From Thalassobaculum sp. OXR-137 (lineage in GTDB: Bacteria > Pseudomonadota > Alphaproteobacteria > Thalassobaculales > Thalassobaculaceae), in the NCBI RefSeq assembly GCF_034377285.1, contig NZ_CP139715.1, positions 4,510,001-4,574,000 on the forward strand: a DNA stretch of 64,000 nt, given 5' to 3'. Below, piece after piece: positions 46,251 through 55,795 of this stretch. The translations under genes and the position numbers were made by a program. Under the pieces are notes generated by a model. That model was not told the DNA's origin, ran no database searches, and saw nothing but the letters and a program-made list of their open reading frames with translations. Every line of letters starts with the position of its first letter. Position 1 is the stretch's first letter.

Positions 46251-46377
46251 GTTACAGACTCCAGCAAATGACGAACGTGACAGTCCGGATGGAGCTTAGG
46301 AGCGACCCGTTTAGATAGTGTTAAGTGGACCGCCAATAGCCGGAGATTTCTTCGGGCTTTCCGCCCCAGCGGATCCG

Positions 46378-47421
46378 TCAGGCGGACCCGTCGCGCCGCC
46401 AGTATCCGGCGCTGGCGACACAGGCGGCCGGCAGGCCCAGATCCTCGCGGAAATGTGCCCGCACCTGTCGGGCTGTCTCCGCCTCGCCCGCGAACCAGAC
46501 GCCGGCGTCGGCCGGCAGAGCGACAGAACGCATGGCCTCGACAAGCGCCCCATCGCCGCCGACCACCCACTGGACCGTGAAGCCGTCCGGCGCGACCGGA
46601 TCGATCCGCGCCTCGGCGTTGCGCAGGCCGATCACCGCATGCCCCCGTGCATCCTTCGGGCGCTTCTCCAGGATCCGCGAGATGGCGGGCAAGGCGGTTT
46701 CGTCGCCGCCGATCAGCAGCCACCCGTCCTTCGGATAGGAACCGCCGCCCGGGCCCATCACCCCGACCCGATCGCCCGGAGCCGCCACCTCGGCCCAGTC
46801 GGCCACCGCGCCCCCGGCATGACGCACCACGTCCACGTCGATCTCCCCCAAGGCGAGGGAGATCGCCCGGATGGTATAGACGCGCACGGTCAGTGCGTCG
46901 GGGCCCTCCGGAAGAACCACTGCGCCGGACCGCGACCGCTTGGGCCAGACCGGCGGGCGCCCAATGCCGGCTGGCGGCACCATCAGCCGCACATGCAGCC
47001 CGCGCTCGGCGAAGTGGTCGATGTCCCTGCCCTTCAGGGTCAGACGGATCATCCAGGGGCTGACCAGCCGGCGGTCGATCACCTCCATCTCCCGGAAGTT
47101 CGCCGGCAGGCTTTCCTGCGGATCGTATCCGCGCCAGACCATGCGGTCGGCCAGGGTGCCGTCGTGGGCCAGCAGGTAGAAGGAGACCGTCTCCTGCAGC
47201 ACCTCCAGACCGCCCGCATCGGCGCTCTCGACCCGCACCTGCAGGTCCGTCCCGTGCGCCTGCAGGCGGAAGCGCCCGTAACTGCTCTGGAACTCGACCG
47301 CATCGGGGCTGCGCGAGACCGGCAGTAGGTCGTGCTCGGCCAGACGCTTCACCTGCTCGTCGAGCCAGGCATCGGCGCGGTCCAGGGTGAGGCTCAGTTC
47401 GGCATGGAGGGATCCGGTCAC
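46378..47421 (-). CDS. Siderophore-interacting protein (ferric-siderophore reductase) with N-terminal DUF2218 domain
   Basis: A 347-residue FAD-containing ferric-siderophore reductase. The N-terminal 90 residues look like DUF2218 (SLHAELSLTLDRADAWLDEQ). The FAD-binding domain has the signature VRVYTIRAISLALGEIDVDVV, and the NAD domain has WLLIGGDETALPAISRILE. It ends with SIP-type GYWRRDGSA. The GTG at 47419-47421 is used because a TTG start at 47460 would lie against the Fur-like box and has no ribosome binding site. Iron regulation by Fur or a related protein is suggested by that box. Confidence 0.85.
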   Translation of the reverse strand: MTGSLHAELSLTLDRADAWLDEQVKRLAEHDLLPVSRSPDAVEFQSSYGRFRLQAHGTDLQVRVESADAGGLEVLQETVSFYLLAHDGTLADRMVWRGYDPQESLPANFREMEVIDRRLVSPWMIRLTLKGRDIDHFAERGLHVRLMVPPAGIGRPPVWPKRSRSGAVVLPEGPDALTVRVYTIRAISLALGEIDVDVVRHAGGAVADWAEVAAPGDRVGVMGPGGGSYPKDGWLLIGGDETALPAISRILEKRPKDARGHAVIGLRNAEARIDPVAPDGFTVQWVVGGDGALVEAMRSVALPADAGVWFAGEAETARQVRAHFREDLGLPAACVASAGYWRRDGSA

Positions 47422-47460
47422 GGCTCGGCCTTCGGAGGGGGTGGGAAGCAGCACGGACAA

Positions 47461-47484
47461 TAATGCAACTCATTCGCATTAATG
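47461..47484 (-). promoter_or_regulatory. Fur-box-like palindrome upstream of the siderophore-interacting protein gene
   Basis: The stretch TAATGCAACTCATTCGCATTA (read as 6+9+6) has a perfect TAATGC/GCATTA inverted repeat and the NATNAT-like look of alphaproteobacterial Fur boxes. It lies 40-60 bases before the GTG start, where a promoter is expected. Confidence 0.65.
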
Positions 47485-47554
47485 ACCCCGCTGTCAACCA
47501 TGGACCTGCTCCCATCCGGCTATTCCGCGGATCGGGCGGCGTCGGGGTCGCGAA

Positions 47555-47589
47555 CGAAAAAGGGCGCCCACCGCGCGGCGGACGCCCTT
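47555..47589 (-). terminator. Rho-independent terminator of the RND efflux operon
   Basis: AAGGGCG... (47560-47574) pairs with ...CGCCCTT (47575-47589) with few mismatches, and the minus-strand transcript ends in five T. It begins 18 bases after the RND stop. Confidence 0.8.
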
Positions 47590-47606
47590 GTCGATCTATC
47601 GGAGCC

Positions 47607-50600
47607 TTAGTGGGCCGGCTCCGGCGTCGGATCGCCGTCCGGCGTCTCTGTCTTCGGCGGTTGGGCCCGGCGCTTGGAGAAGAGCCGCATGATCATCACG
47701 AAGAACAGCGGCACGAAGAAGATCGCCAGCACGGTGGCGGAGATCATGCCGCCCATGACGCTGGTGCCGATGGCCTGACGGCTCGCCGCACCCGCCCCGG
47801 TGCTGATCGCCAGCGGCAGCACGCCGAGGGTGAAGGCCATGGAGGTCATGATGATCGGCCGGAAGCGCTGGCGCGCGGCCTCCACCGTCGCGTCCAGCAG
47901 GTCCATGCCGTCGTCGTAGAGCTCACGGGCGAACTCCACGATCAGGATGGCGTTCTTCGCCGACAGACCCACCGTGGTCAGCAGCCCGACCTGGAAGTAC
48001 ACGTCGTTCGGCAGCATCCGCAGATAGGCCGCCGCCACCGCACCGAACACGCCGAGCGGGACCACCAGCATGACGGATACCGGAATGCTCCAGCTCTCAT
48101 ACAGAGCGGCCAAGCAGAGGAAGACGACCAGAAGCGAGATCGCGTAGAGCATCGGCGCCTGGTCGCCCGACATCCGCTCCTCATAGGACAGGCCGGACCA
48201 TTCGTAGCCGATGCCGTCCGGCAGCTCCTGCGCCATGTCGATCATCGCCTGCATCGCGTCGCCGGAGCTGACGCCCGCCGCCGCCTGACCCTGGATCTGG
48301 ACCGAGGACGAGCCGTTGAACCGCTCCAGGCGCGGCGAGCCATAGGTCCAGTCGGAGGTCGCGAAGGCGGAGAACGGAACCATCTCGTCATACGCATTGC
48401 GCACATACCAGCGGTCCAGATCCTCTGGCATCATCCGGTAGGGCGCGTCGGCCTGCAGGTAGACCTTCTTGACCTTGCCGTTCTCCATGTAGTCGTTGAC
48501 GTAGGACGCGCCCCAGGCGGTCGACAGGGTGGCGTTGATGTCGGAGATCGACAGGCCGAGGGCACTCGCCTTCTCGTGGTCGATGGTGACGCGGTATTGC
48601 GGCGTGTCGGCAAAGCCGTTCGGCCGGACCTGCGATACCCGCGAATCCTGCGCGGCCAACCCGAGGATCTGCCCGCGCGCCTGCATCATCGCCGCGTGAC
48701 CGACGCCGCTGCGGTCGACCAGCTGGAACTCGAAGCCGGTGGCGTTGCCCAATTCGATGATCGCCGGCGGGGTGAAGGCGAAGATCTGCGCCTCGCGGAC
48801 CTGCGACAGGGCGCCATACGCGCGGCCGACGACAGCCGACACCGGATCCGGACGCTCCGACCAGTCCTTAAGGTTGATGAAGGCGATACCGGCATTCTGG
48901 CCGCTGCCGCTGAAGCTGAACCCCGCGACGGTGAACAGGCCGTTCACGTTGTCCTTCTCGTTCTCGAGAAAATGGCGCTCCACCTTCTTGAGGACCTCGA
49001 CCGTGCGCTCCTGGCTGGCGTTATCCGGCAGGGAGATCTGCGCGAACATGATGCCCTGGTCCTCGTTCGGCAGGAACGAGGTCGGCAGGCGCAGGAACAG
49101 GAACGCGAGGCCGCCGACGATCAGCAGGTACACCACGCCATACCGCCACTTGCGCCCGACCACATGGCCGACGCTGTTGCGGTAGAACCGGTTGGTCCAG
49201 TCGAAGCCGCGGTTGAACCAGCCGAACGGGCCGGTGGTCTTGCCGTGGCTGTCCTTCGCCCGCAGCATGGTGGCGCACAGGGCCGGCGTCAGCACGATGG
49301 CCACAATCACCGAGAGCACCATCGACGACACGATGGTGATGGAGAACTGCCGGTAGATCGCACCGGTCGAGCCGCCGAAGAAGGCCATCGGCACGAACAC
49401 CGCCGACAGCACCATGGCGATACCGACCAGGGCGCCGGTGATCTGCGACATGGACTTGCGGGTCGCCTCGCGCGGTCCGAGCCCTTCCTCGTGCATCACG
49501 CGCTCGACGTTCTCGACCACGACGATGGCGTCGTCCACCAGCAGGCCGATGGCGAGCACCATGCCGAACATGGTCAGGGTGTTGATCGTGAAGCCGAACG
49601 CCGCCAGCACGCCGAAGGTGCCGAGCAGGATGACCGGCACGGCGATGGTCGGGATCAGGGTCGCGCGGATGTTCTGCAGGAACAGGAACATCACCACGAA
49701 GACCAGGACGATCGCCTCGAACAGCGTCATCACCACTTCATTGATGGAGATCTCGACAAAGGGTGTGGTGTCGTAGGGATAGACAACTTCGAGCCCGGCC
49801 GGGAAGAACGGCTGCAGCTCCTTGATCTTGGCGCGCACCGCGTCGGCGGTATCGAGCGCGTTGGCGCCCGAGGCGAGGTTGATGCCCACACCCGCGGCCG
49901 GGCGGCCGTCATATCGGGCAACCGTGCTGTAGGACGCGGCGCCGATCTCGATCCGCGCGAGATCCTTCAGCCGAACCTGCGAGCCGTCGGTATTCACCCG
50001 CACCAGGATGTTGCCGAATTCCTCCGGCGTCTCCAGACGGGTCTGGGCGATCAGGGTGGCGTTGATCTGCTGGCCCGGCACGGCGGGCGCGCCGCCGATC
50101 TGGCCGGCCGAGATCTCCGTGTTCTGGGCGACGATGGCGGCCCGGACCTCGGCGGTCGTGATCTTGTAGCTGAGCAGCCGGTCCGGATCGAGCCAGATGC
50201 GCATGGCGTGCTGGGCGCCGAACAGCCGGACCGAGCCGACGCCGTTCACGCGGCTGATCGGATCGCGGATGCTGTCGGCGACGAAATCGGCGATGTCCGT
50301 CTGCGCCATGTCCGTATCGGACACGAAGCCCAGCACCATCAGGAAACTGCCGCTGCCCTTGGACACCTGGATGCCCTGCTCCACCACCGCTTCCGGCAGC
50401 AGGGAGGTGGCGAGCTGCAGCTTGTTCTGGGTCTGCACCTGGGCGATGTCGGGATCGGCCTCGGGCTCGAATGTCAGCTTGATCTGCGCCGATCCGCTGC
50501 TGTCGCTGGTCGAGGAGATGTAGCGCAGGTTGTCGAGACCGGTCATCTGCTGCTCGATCACCTGGGTCACGGTGTTCTCGAGCGTCTGCGCCGAGGCGCC

Positions 50601-50750
50601 GGGATAGGTCGCGTTGATCTGCACCGTCGGCGGCGCCACGGAGGGATACTGCTCGATCGGCAGCTGCAGGATCGAGAGACCGCCCGCAAGCATGATCACG
50701 ATGGCGATGACCCAGGCGAAGACCGGGCGATCAATGAAGAAACTGGCCAT
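47607..50750 (-). CDS. RND multidrug efflux transporter, HAE1 (AcrB/MexB) family
   Basis: A 1047-residue inner-membrane proton-driven pump with 12 transmembrane helices. Proton-relay residues are present: the double Asp in [18 protein letters not shown] (helix 4) and the Lys in [13 protein letters not shown] (helix 10). The N-terminus ([20 protein letters not shown]) is typical of the family. It works with the membrane-fusion lipoprotein upstream and an outer-membrane channel, which is not encoded here. TetR-controlled expression is likely through the divergent gene. Exported compounds are not predictable. Confidence 0.95.
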   Translation of the reverse strand: MASFFIDRPVFAWVIAIVIMLAGGLSILQLPIEQYPSVAPPTVQINATYPGASAQTLENTVTQVIEQQMTGLDNLRYISSTSDSSGSAQIKLTFEPEADPDIAQVQTQNKLQLATSLLPEAVVEQGIQVSKGSGSFLMVLGFVSDTDMAQTDIADFVADSIRDPISRVNGVGSVRLFGAQHAMRIWLDPDRLLSYKITTAEVRAAIVAQNTEISAGQIGGAPAVPGQQINATLIAQTRLETPEEFGNILVRVNTDGSQVRLKDLARIEIGAASYSTVARYDGRPAAGVGINLASGANALDTADAVRAKIKELQPFFPAGLEVVYPYDTTPFVEISINEVVMTLFEAIVLVFVVMFLFLQNIRATLIPTIAVPVILLGTFGVLAAFGFTINTLTMFGMVLAIGLLVDDAIVVVENVERVMHEEGLGPREATRKSMSQITGALVGIAMVLSAVFVPMAFFGGSTGAIYRQFSITIVSSMVLSVIVAIVLTPALCATMLRAKDSHGKTTGPFGWFNRGFDWTNRFYRNSVGHVVGRKWRYGVVYLLIVGGLAFLFLRLPTSFLPNEDQGIMFAQISLPDNASQERTVEVLKKVERHFLENEKDNVNGLFTVAGFSFSGSGQNAGIAFINLKDWSERPDPVSAVVGRAYGALSQVREAQIFAFTPPAIIELGNATGFEFQLVDRSGVGHAAMMQARGQILGLAAQDSRVSQVRPNGFADTPQYRVTIDHEKASALGLSISDINATLSTAWGASYVNDYMENGKVKKVYLQADAPYRMMPEDLDRWYVRNAYDEMVPFSAFATSDWTYGSPRLERFNGSSSVQIQGQAAAGVSSGDAMQAMIDMAQELPDGIGYEWSGLSYEERMSGDQAPMLYAISLLVVFLCLAALYESWSIPVSVMLVVPLGVFGAVAAAYLRMLPNDVYFQVGLLTTVGLSAKNAILIVEFARELYDDGMDLLDATVEAARQRFRPIIMTSMAFTLGVLPLAISTGAGAASRQAIGTSVMGGMISATVLAIFFVPLFFVMIMRLFSKRRAQPPKTETPDGDPTPEPAH

Positions 50751-50774
50751 AGGAGTGCTTTCGGTTCAGCGCGC

Positions 50775-51968
50775 TTAGTGCAGCGCACTCATTTTCTGCG
50801 GCTTCTCGCCGGAAGCTGCGGTGGGACGCTGGACTTCCACCGGCGTCACCTTGGCCCCCGGGCGAATGCGCTGAAGCCCGTCCACCACGACCCGCATGCC
50901 GTCGCTCAGCCCCCGGTCGACCAGCCAGTCCTTGCCGGCGGCATCGACGATGTGAACCTTGACCTGGCTGACGGTATCGTCCTCGCCGATCACGTAGACG
51001 AACGGGTCGCCCATGCGGTCGAAGCTCGCCGCGGCCTGCGGGACCAGGTAGCCGTTCTCCACCACGCCCTGATTGACGATGCCGTGGACGAACATGCCCG
51101 GCAGCAGGTCGCGTTCGGGGTTGGGGAACTCCGCGCGCAGCCGGACCGAGCCCGTGGTCTCGTCCACCGTCACCTCGGAGAACTGCATGGTGCCCCGGTG
51201 GTCGTATTCCAGATCGATGGCGTCGAGGAACAGGGTCACCGGCAGTTCGTCGCCGTTGCCCTGGGCCCGCTGCCCGGTCTTGAACATCTGGCTCAGCCGC
51301 AGGAGCTCCGCGCTCGACTGCGTGAAATCGACATTGATCGGATCGAGCTGGGTGATGGTGGCCAGCGCATCCGCCTGCCCGGCCGTCACCAGCGCGCCCT
51401 CGGTGATCGACGAGCGGCCGATACGGCCGCCGATCGGGGCCAGGACCTCGGTGTAGCCAAGATTGATCTTGGCGGCGTCGAGCGCGGCGTTGGCCGACGC
51501 CACGCTGGCCCGGTTCTCCTGCTCCTCGGCGGCGACGTCGTCATAGGCCTGGCGGCTGACGGCGCTGGTCTTCACCAGGCTCTCGTAGCGCTTCAATTTC
51601 GTGCGGGTGGAGTTCAGCGTCGCCGTCGCCCGGGCAAGGTCGGCCTCGGCCATCTTCACCTGGGCCTCGTAGACGGCGGCGTCGATCTGGTAGAGCGGCT
51701 GACCGGCGGTCACCGTCGTCCCTTCCTCGAACAGCCGCTTGGTCACGATGCCATCGACCTGCGGGCGCACCTCCGCCCGGCGGAACGCCACAACGCGGCC
51801 GGGAAGCCGGGCGGTCAGATCGACCGCCTCCGCCTTCACGGTGGTGAAACCGACCTGTGCCGGCGGCCGTGCCGCGGGCGCGGAGGCCTGCTTTTCTTCC
51901 TCACAGCCGGCGAGCGCGATGGTCGCGGCGAGCACAACACAAAGTCGGGTCAGGAAAGCCTTCGGCAC
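50775..51968 (-). CDS. RND efflux membrane-fusion protein (AcrA-like lipoprotein)
   Basis: A 397-residue periplasmic adaptor. It starts at a GTG (51966-51968) with AAGGA eight bases upstream. The signal peptide ends with lipobox LAGC, so the Cys is acylated. The hairpin and lipoyl domains contain GTTVTAGQPLYQIDAAVYEAQ and APIGGRIGRSSITEGALV. It links the AcrB-like pump to an outer-membrane channel. Start sites further upstream would run over the operator palindrome and are rejected. Confidence 0.93.
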   Translation of the reverse strand: MPKAFLTRLCVVLAATIALAGCEEEKQASAPAARPPAQVGFTTVKAEAVDLTARLPGRVVAFRRAEVRPQVDGIVTKRLFEEGTTVTAGQPLYQIDAAVYEAQVKMAEADLARATATLNSTRTKLKRYESLVKTSAVSRQAYDDVAAEEQENRASVASANAALDAAKINLGYTEVLAPIGGRIGRSSITEGALVTAGQADALATITQLDPINVDFTQSSAELLRLSQMFKTGQRAQGNGDELPVTLFLDAIDLEYDHRGTMQFSEVTVDETTGSVRLRAEFPNPERDLLPGMFVHGIVNQGVVENGYLVPQAAASFDRMGDPFVYVIGEDDTVSQVKVHIVDAAGKDWLVDRGLSDGMRVVVDGLQRIRPGAKVTPVEVQRPTAASGEKPQKMSALH

Positions 51969-52046
51969 AGTCGTGTTCCTTGTGCGTGAAATTGCGTCGG
52001 AGGACGCATCGGTTCCAGCGTCCAGGGTTGCGGCTTGTCTAATTTG

Positions 52047-52062
52047 TGTACTATCTAGTACA
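52047..52062. promoter_or_regulatory. TetR operator-like palindrome between efflux operon and regulator
   Basis: TGTACTA-TC-TAGTACA is a perfect 7-bp inverted repeat in an A+T-rich stretch. It lies 79 bases upstream of the pump operon GTG and 65 bases upstream of the regulator ATG, the expected place for a repressor that controls both. Confidence 0.7.
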
Positions 52063-52126
52063 TATTGCACCGCACAACAAGAAACTTGTGCGAACGCCCC
52101 AGCCCCCGACGAGGATCGCGACCGAT

Positions 52127-52798
52127 ATGGCCTGTTGCCCGGGACACGGCAAACCCCCGACCCGCGGAGAGATCCGCCGCCGCGCGCTGGTGGACGCCGC
52201 CTGGTCTCTGGTCAAGGAGAACGGGATCGGAGCGACCACCCTCGACGACATCATCGCGCGGGCGGGCGGTTCCCGGGCCACCATCTATTCGGCGTTCGGC
52301 GACAAGGACGGGCTGATCGAGGCGGCGGTCGGCGAGAGCTGTGCGGCGTTCGCCGAACAGATGATGGTCAAGCTCGACGCCTCCGGCGATCCGACCGCCA
52401 CCCTGACCCGCCTGGCGACGGACCTGGTCGAGCAGATCTGGACACCCGAGGCGCAGCGGATCTTCGGCAGCTTCATGACCGAGGGGAACCGCTTCCCGCA
52501 GGTGATCGCCGCCTTCCTGCGCAACGGCCCAGACCGGCTGCAGCGTCGCCTCGCCCGATACCTGACGGAAATCCGCGACAGCGGACAGGCGCCGATCGAC
52601 AACCCGGATCAGGCCGCGAAGCTGTTTCTGGACGCCCTGCACGGCGACTGGCTGATCGGCTCGCTCGGCGCCCAGCCGGCACGGGATCCGAGGGCCCCGG
52701 AGACGGTGCGATGGATCGGCTTCGTGGTCGCCCGCACGCTCAACCTGCCGGTCGAGGCAACGGACGACTCCTCAGACCGCGTCAGCGCTCCGGAATGA
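52127..52798 (+). CDS. TetR-family transcriptional repressor
   Basis: A 223-residue regulator. The N-terminal helix-turn-helix is at about residues 15-60 (RRRALVDAAWSLVKENGIGA, TLDDIIARAGGSRATIYSAF). The C-terminal ligand domain is all-helical and resembles the AcrR/TtgR-like branch. It is divergent from the RND pair and is the likely repressor. The ATG at 52127 is preferred over an in-frame GTG at 52046 that lies within the operator. Its 3' end overlaps that of the convergent livM gene by 17 bases. Confidence 0.9.
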   Translation: MACCPGHGKPPTRGEIRRRALVDAAWSLVKENGIGATTLDDIIARAGGSRATIYSAFGDKDGLIEAAVGESCAAFAEQMMVKLDASGDPTATLTRLATDLVEQIWTPEAQRIFGSFMTEGNRFPQVIAAFLRNGPDRLQRRLARYLTEIRDSGQAPIDNPDQAAKLFLDALHGDWLIGSLGAQPARDPRAPETVRWIGFVVARTLNLPVEATDDSSDRVSAPE

Positions 52799-54080
52799 GC
52801 CCCTTGGGCGCGAAGCGCATGACCAGCAGCAGGATCGCTCCCATCAGCAGGTAGCGGGTATAGGCCGCCCCCATCATCAGATGCGCGCCGAGCGCTGAGT
52901 CGTCCGGCAGCGGGGCCGTGATCGTCGCCATGAACCAGTTGCCCAGCGGTTCGGCCTCGACCCACAGGAACCAGATCACGAAGCCGCCAAGAACCGCCCC
53001 CCAGTTGTTGCCGGAGCCGCCCAGGATGACCATCACCCAAACCAGGAAGGTGAAACGCAGCGGGATGTAGCTGGTCGGCGTGAGCTGGCCGTCCAGGGTC
53101 GCCAGCATGGCCCCGGCGATGCCGCAGGTGGCGCAGCCGAGCACGAAGACCTGCAGGTGGCGGGCCTTCACGTCCTTGCCCATGGCCTCGGCGGCGTCGC
53201 GGTTGTCGCGGATCGCCCGCATCATGCGGCCCCAGGGGGATTTCAGCGCCCGCTCGGCCAGCCACATGACGATGGCCAGGACCACGATGAACAGCGCCGC
53301 GTAGCAGAACTTCACGAATAGGCTGGAGGCCTCGTTCATGTCGGTCGCGCCCAACGACGTCGCCAGATCGACGAACCACTGCTGGTCGACCAGATCGACC
53401 TCGTAGGGTACCGGGCGCGGGATGCCGGTGACGTTCTTCACGCCGCGCGACAGCCACTCCTCGTACTTGATGACGGCGATGATGATCTCGGAAATGCCGA
53501 GGGTCGCGATGGCGAGATAGTCGGCCCGCAGGCCGAGCGAGATCTTGCCGATCAGCCACCCTGCCCCGGCCGCGACCACGCCGCCCAGGGGCCAGGCCAG
53601 CAGCACCGGCATGCCCATGCCGCCGAGATAGCCGGACAGGGCCGGGTCGATGGCCTCGATCCGCTCCGTCGCCGGCAGGAAGAAGGCGCCGATGAGGAAG
53701 TAGCCGGCGACCACCAGGGCGACGGTGACCGGCAGCCGGAAGGCTGGCGGCACCACGCGCCGCGCCACAAGAATGGCGACCACGGTGGCGGCCAGACACA
53801 GGACGGACAAGGCAAGATCACCGCCGGCGACGGCCCAGGCCTCCTGCACCGGCGGCATGGAGACCAGCACTGCGGTCAGCGCGCCCAGCGCGGTGAAGCC
53901 CATGATCCCGACATTGAACAGCCCGGCATAGCCCCACTGCATGTTCACGCCGAGCGCCATGATCGCGGAGATCAGGCACAGGTTGAAGATGCCGAAGGCG
54001 ACGTTCCAGCTCTGGAACATCCCAACCCCGAGCAGCACCAGCAGCATGAGGCCGTACAGAAAAACGACGCGCCGGGTCAT
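52782..54080 (-). CDS. livM: Branched-chain amino acid-type ABC permease LivM
   Basis: A 432-residue permease, longer than most LivM proteins. The core motifs are NMQWGYAGLFNVGIMGFTALGA, LRADYLAIATLGISEIII and GRMMRAIRDNRDAAEAMGKD (ATPase contact). Two extra hydrophobic segments (about residues 85-175) are inserted between the usual helices, and the C-terminal part is also extended (about 355-432). The start overlaps livH by four bases. It is the last gene of a five-gene importer operon. The ligand could be a branched-chain amino acid or an amide-like compound. Confidence 0.9.
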   Translation of the reverse strand: MTRRVVFLYGLMLLVLLGVGMFQSWNVAFGIFNLCLISAIMALGVNMQWGYAGLFNVGIMGFTALGALTAVLVSMPPVQEAWAVAGGDLALSVLCLAATVVAILVARRVVPPAFRLPVTVALVVAGYFLIGAFFLPATERIEAIDPALSGYLGGMGMPVLLAWPLGGVVAAGAGWLIGKISLGLRADYLAIATLGISEIIIAVIKYEEWLSRGVKNVTGIPRPVPYEVDLVDQQWFVDLATSLGATDMNEASSLFVKFCYAALFIVVLAIVMWLAERALKSPWGRMMRAIRDNRDAAEAMGKDVKARHLQVFVLGCATCGIAGAMLATLDGQLTPTSYIPLRFTFLVWVMVILGGSGNNWGAVLGGFVIWFLWVEAEPLGNWFMATITAPLPDDSALGAHLMMGAAYTRYLLMGAILLLVMRFAPKGLIPER

Positions 54081-55087
54081 ATGACTTTCCCCCGGATGAT
54101 ACCGGTCGGTCGCACCAGCAGGACGACGACGAGGATGACGAAGGAGACCGCGAACTTGTAATCGGTCGACAGGAGCTGGACCAAACCGTCGGGCTCCCAG
54201 CCCTCGGGGCCGAGATAGGCCAGGAAGCGCTTAAAGGCGTAGGTCACCGTGACTTCCGAGAAGGCGACGATGAAACCGCCGAGCACCGCGCCGACCGGCT
54301 GGCCGATGCCGCCGAGGATGGTGGCGGCGAAGATCGGCAGCAGGATCTGCAGGAAGATGAACGGCTTATAGGTCTTGTCGAGACCGTAGAGCGTGCCGGC
54401 GATGCAGGCGAGCGAGCCGGCGATGATCCAGGCGATCAGCACCACCCGCTCCGGGTTGATGCCGGACAGCAGCGCCAGATCCTCGTCGTCGGAATAGGCG
54501 CGCATCGCCTTGCCCCAGCGGGTCTTCTGCAGGAACCAGAACAGGAAGGCGACGACGATGAGCGTGACGACGACGGTGACCACCTGGGTCTGCTTGATCG
54601 CGATGCCCTGGTCCCAGCCGGTCAGCTTCTTGAAATCGCCGTAGCTGATCAGGAACCGTTCGCCGTCGGCGAAGCTCTGGTCGTCGGGTCCGATCACGAT
54701 GCGGATGATGCCCGCCATCATGAACATCACGCCGACCGAGACGATGGCGAAGACGATCGGGTTCGCCCGCTTCTTGCGGTAGAAGCGGAAGACGTAGCGG
54801 TCGGTCAGCACCGCCATGGCGACGGTCGCCAGGATGCCCACCGGCAGCGCCAGCAGCGCCGTCGGCAGCGGGCCGAGGCCGATCCCGTTCATCTGCAGCA
54901 GCCAGGTCACCAGGATCGTCACCATGGCGCCGAACGACATCAGCTCGCCGTGGGAGAAATTGGCGAAGCGCAGGATGCCGAAGATGATCGTCACCCCGAG
55001 TGCCCCCAGCGCAAGCTGCGCGCCATAGGCGGTCGCCGGAACGAGGACGAAATTCGCGAGCAGCGCGAAGGCGTTGGCGATCTCCAT
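54077..55087 (-). CDS. livH: Branched-chain amino acid-type ABC permease LivH
   Basis: A 336-residue permease with about eight helices, somewhat longer than average. Family motifs are GALGVTIIFGILRFANFSHGELM and GKAMRAYSDDEDLALLSGINPER (the ATPase contact). It begins three bases after livF and overlaps livM by four bases. With LivM it forms the channel of the importer. Confidence 0.93.
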   Translation of the reverse strand: MEIANAFALLANFVLVPATAYGAQLALGALGVTIIFGILRFANFSHGELMSFGAMVTILVTWLLQMNGIGLGPLPTALLALPVGILATVAMAVLTDRYVFRFYRKKRANPIVFAIVSVGVMFMMAGIIRIVIGPDDQSFADGERFLISYGDFKKLTGWDQGIAIKQTQVVTVVVTLIVVAFLFWFLQKTRWGKAMRAYSDDEDLALLSGINPERVVLIAWIIAGSLACIAGTLYGLDKTYKPFIFLQILLPIFAATILGGIGQPVGAVLGGFIVAFSEVTVTYAFKRFLAYLGPEGWEPDGLVQLLSTDYKFAVSFVILVVVLLVRPTGIIRGKVI

Positions 55088-55090
55088 CTC

Positions 55091-55795
55091 TCAGCCCCCC
55101 AGGAACGAACGGCGGACTTCCTCGTTCGCCAGTAGCGCCTCGCCGGTATCGGTGAAGCGGTTGGTGCCCTGGACCAGGACGAAGCCGTGATCGGCGATCT
55201 CCAGCGCCTGACGGGCGTTCTGCTCGACCATCAGGATGGCGATGCCGGTCTTGGCGATCTCCACGATGCGGTCGAACAGCTCGTCCATGACGATCGGCGA
55301 CACGCCGGCGGTCGGCTCGTCCAGCATCAGCAGCCGCGGCTGGGTCATCAGCGCCCGGCCGACCGCCACCTGCTGGCGCTGGCCGCCGGACAGCTCTCCC
55401 GCCGGCTGGTTGCGCTTCTCGGCCAGGATCGGGAACAGCTCGAAGACCTGTTCCTTCGATTGGGAGATGTCGTCGTCGCGGATGAACGCGCCCATCTCCA
55501 GATTCTCCTCGACGCTGAGCGAGACGAAGACGTTGCGGTTCTGCGGCACGAAGCCCATGCCGACCCGCACCCGCTCCTGCGGCGCCAGGCCTGTGATGTC
55601 GGTGCCGTCGAACATCACGCTGCCCTCGCGCAGGTTCAGCATGCCGAACACGGCCTTCATCGCCGTGGACTTGCCGGCCCCGTTCGGGCCGACGACCACG
55701 GCGATCTCGCCGCGTTCCACCCGCAATTCGCAGCCGGTGATGATGTCGGCGCCGCCGTACCCCCCGGTCATGCCAGTCGCTGCCAGGAAGCTCAT
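55091..55795 (-). CDS. livF: Branched-chain amino acid-type ABC ATPase LivF
   Basis: A 234-residue ATPase. Walker A is GPNGAGKST, signature LSGGQRQQVAVGRAL, Walker B LLMLDEPTAGVSP, and the switch region LMVEQNARQAL. It overlaps the LivG stop by four bases. It pairs with LivG to power the importer. Confidence 0.95.
   Translation of the reverse strand: MSFLAATGMTGGYGGADIITGCELRVERGEIAVVVGPNGAGKSTAMKAVFGMLNLREGSVMFDGTDITGLAPQERVRVGMGFVPQNRNVFVSLSVEENLEMGAFIRDDDISQSKEQVFELFPILAEKRNQPAGELSGGQRQQVAVGRALMTQPRLLMLDEPTAGVSPIVMDELFDRIVEIAKTGIAILMVEQNARQALEIADHGFVLVQGTNRFTDTGEALLANEEVRRSFLGG

Noticed and set aside
47463-51989. A 1508-codon open frame on the plus strand antisense to the RND efflux genes
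   Set aside because: Its composition is that of a high-G+C antisense shadow (rich in Arg, His, Asp, Gly), it lacks a domain pattern, and the minus-strand frame encodes a perfect AcrB/AcrA pair.
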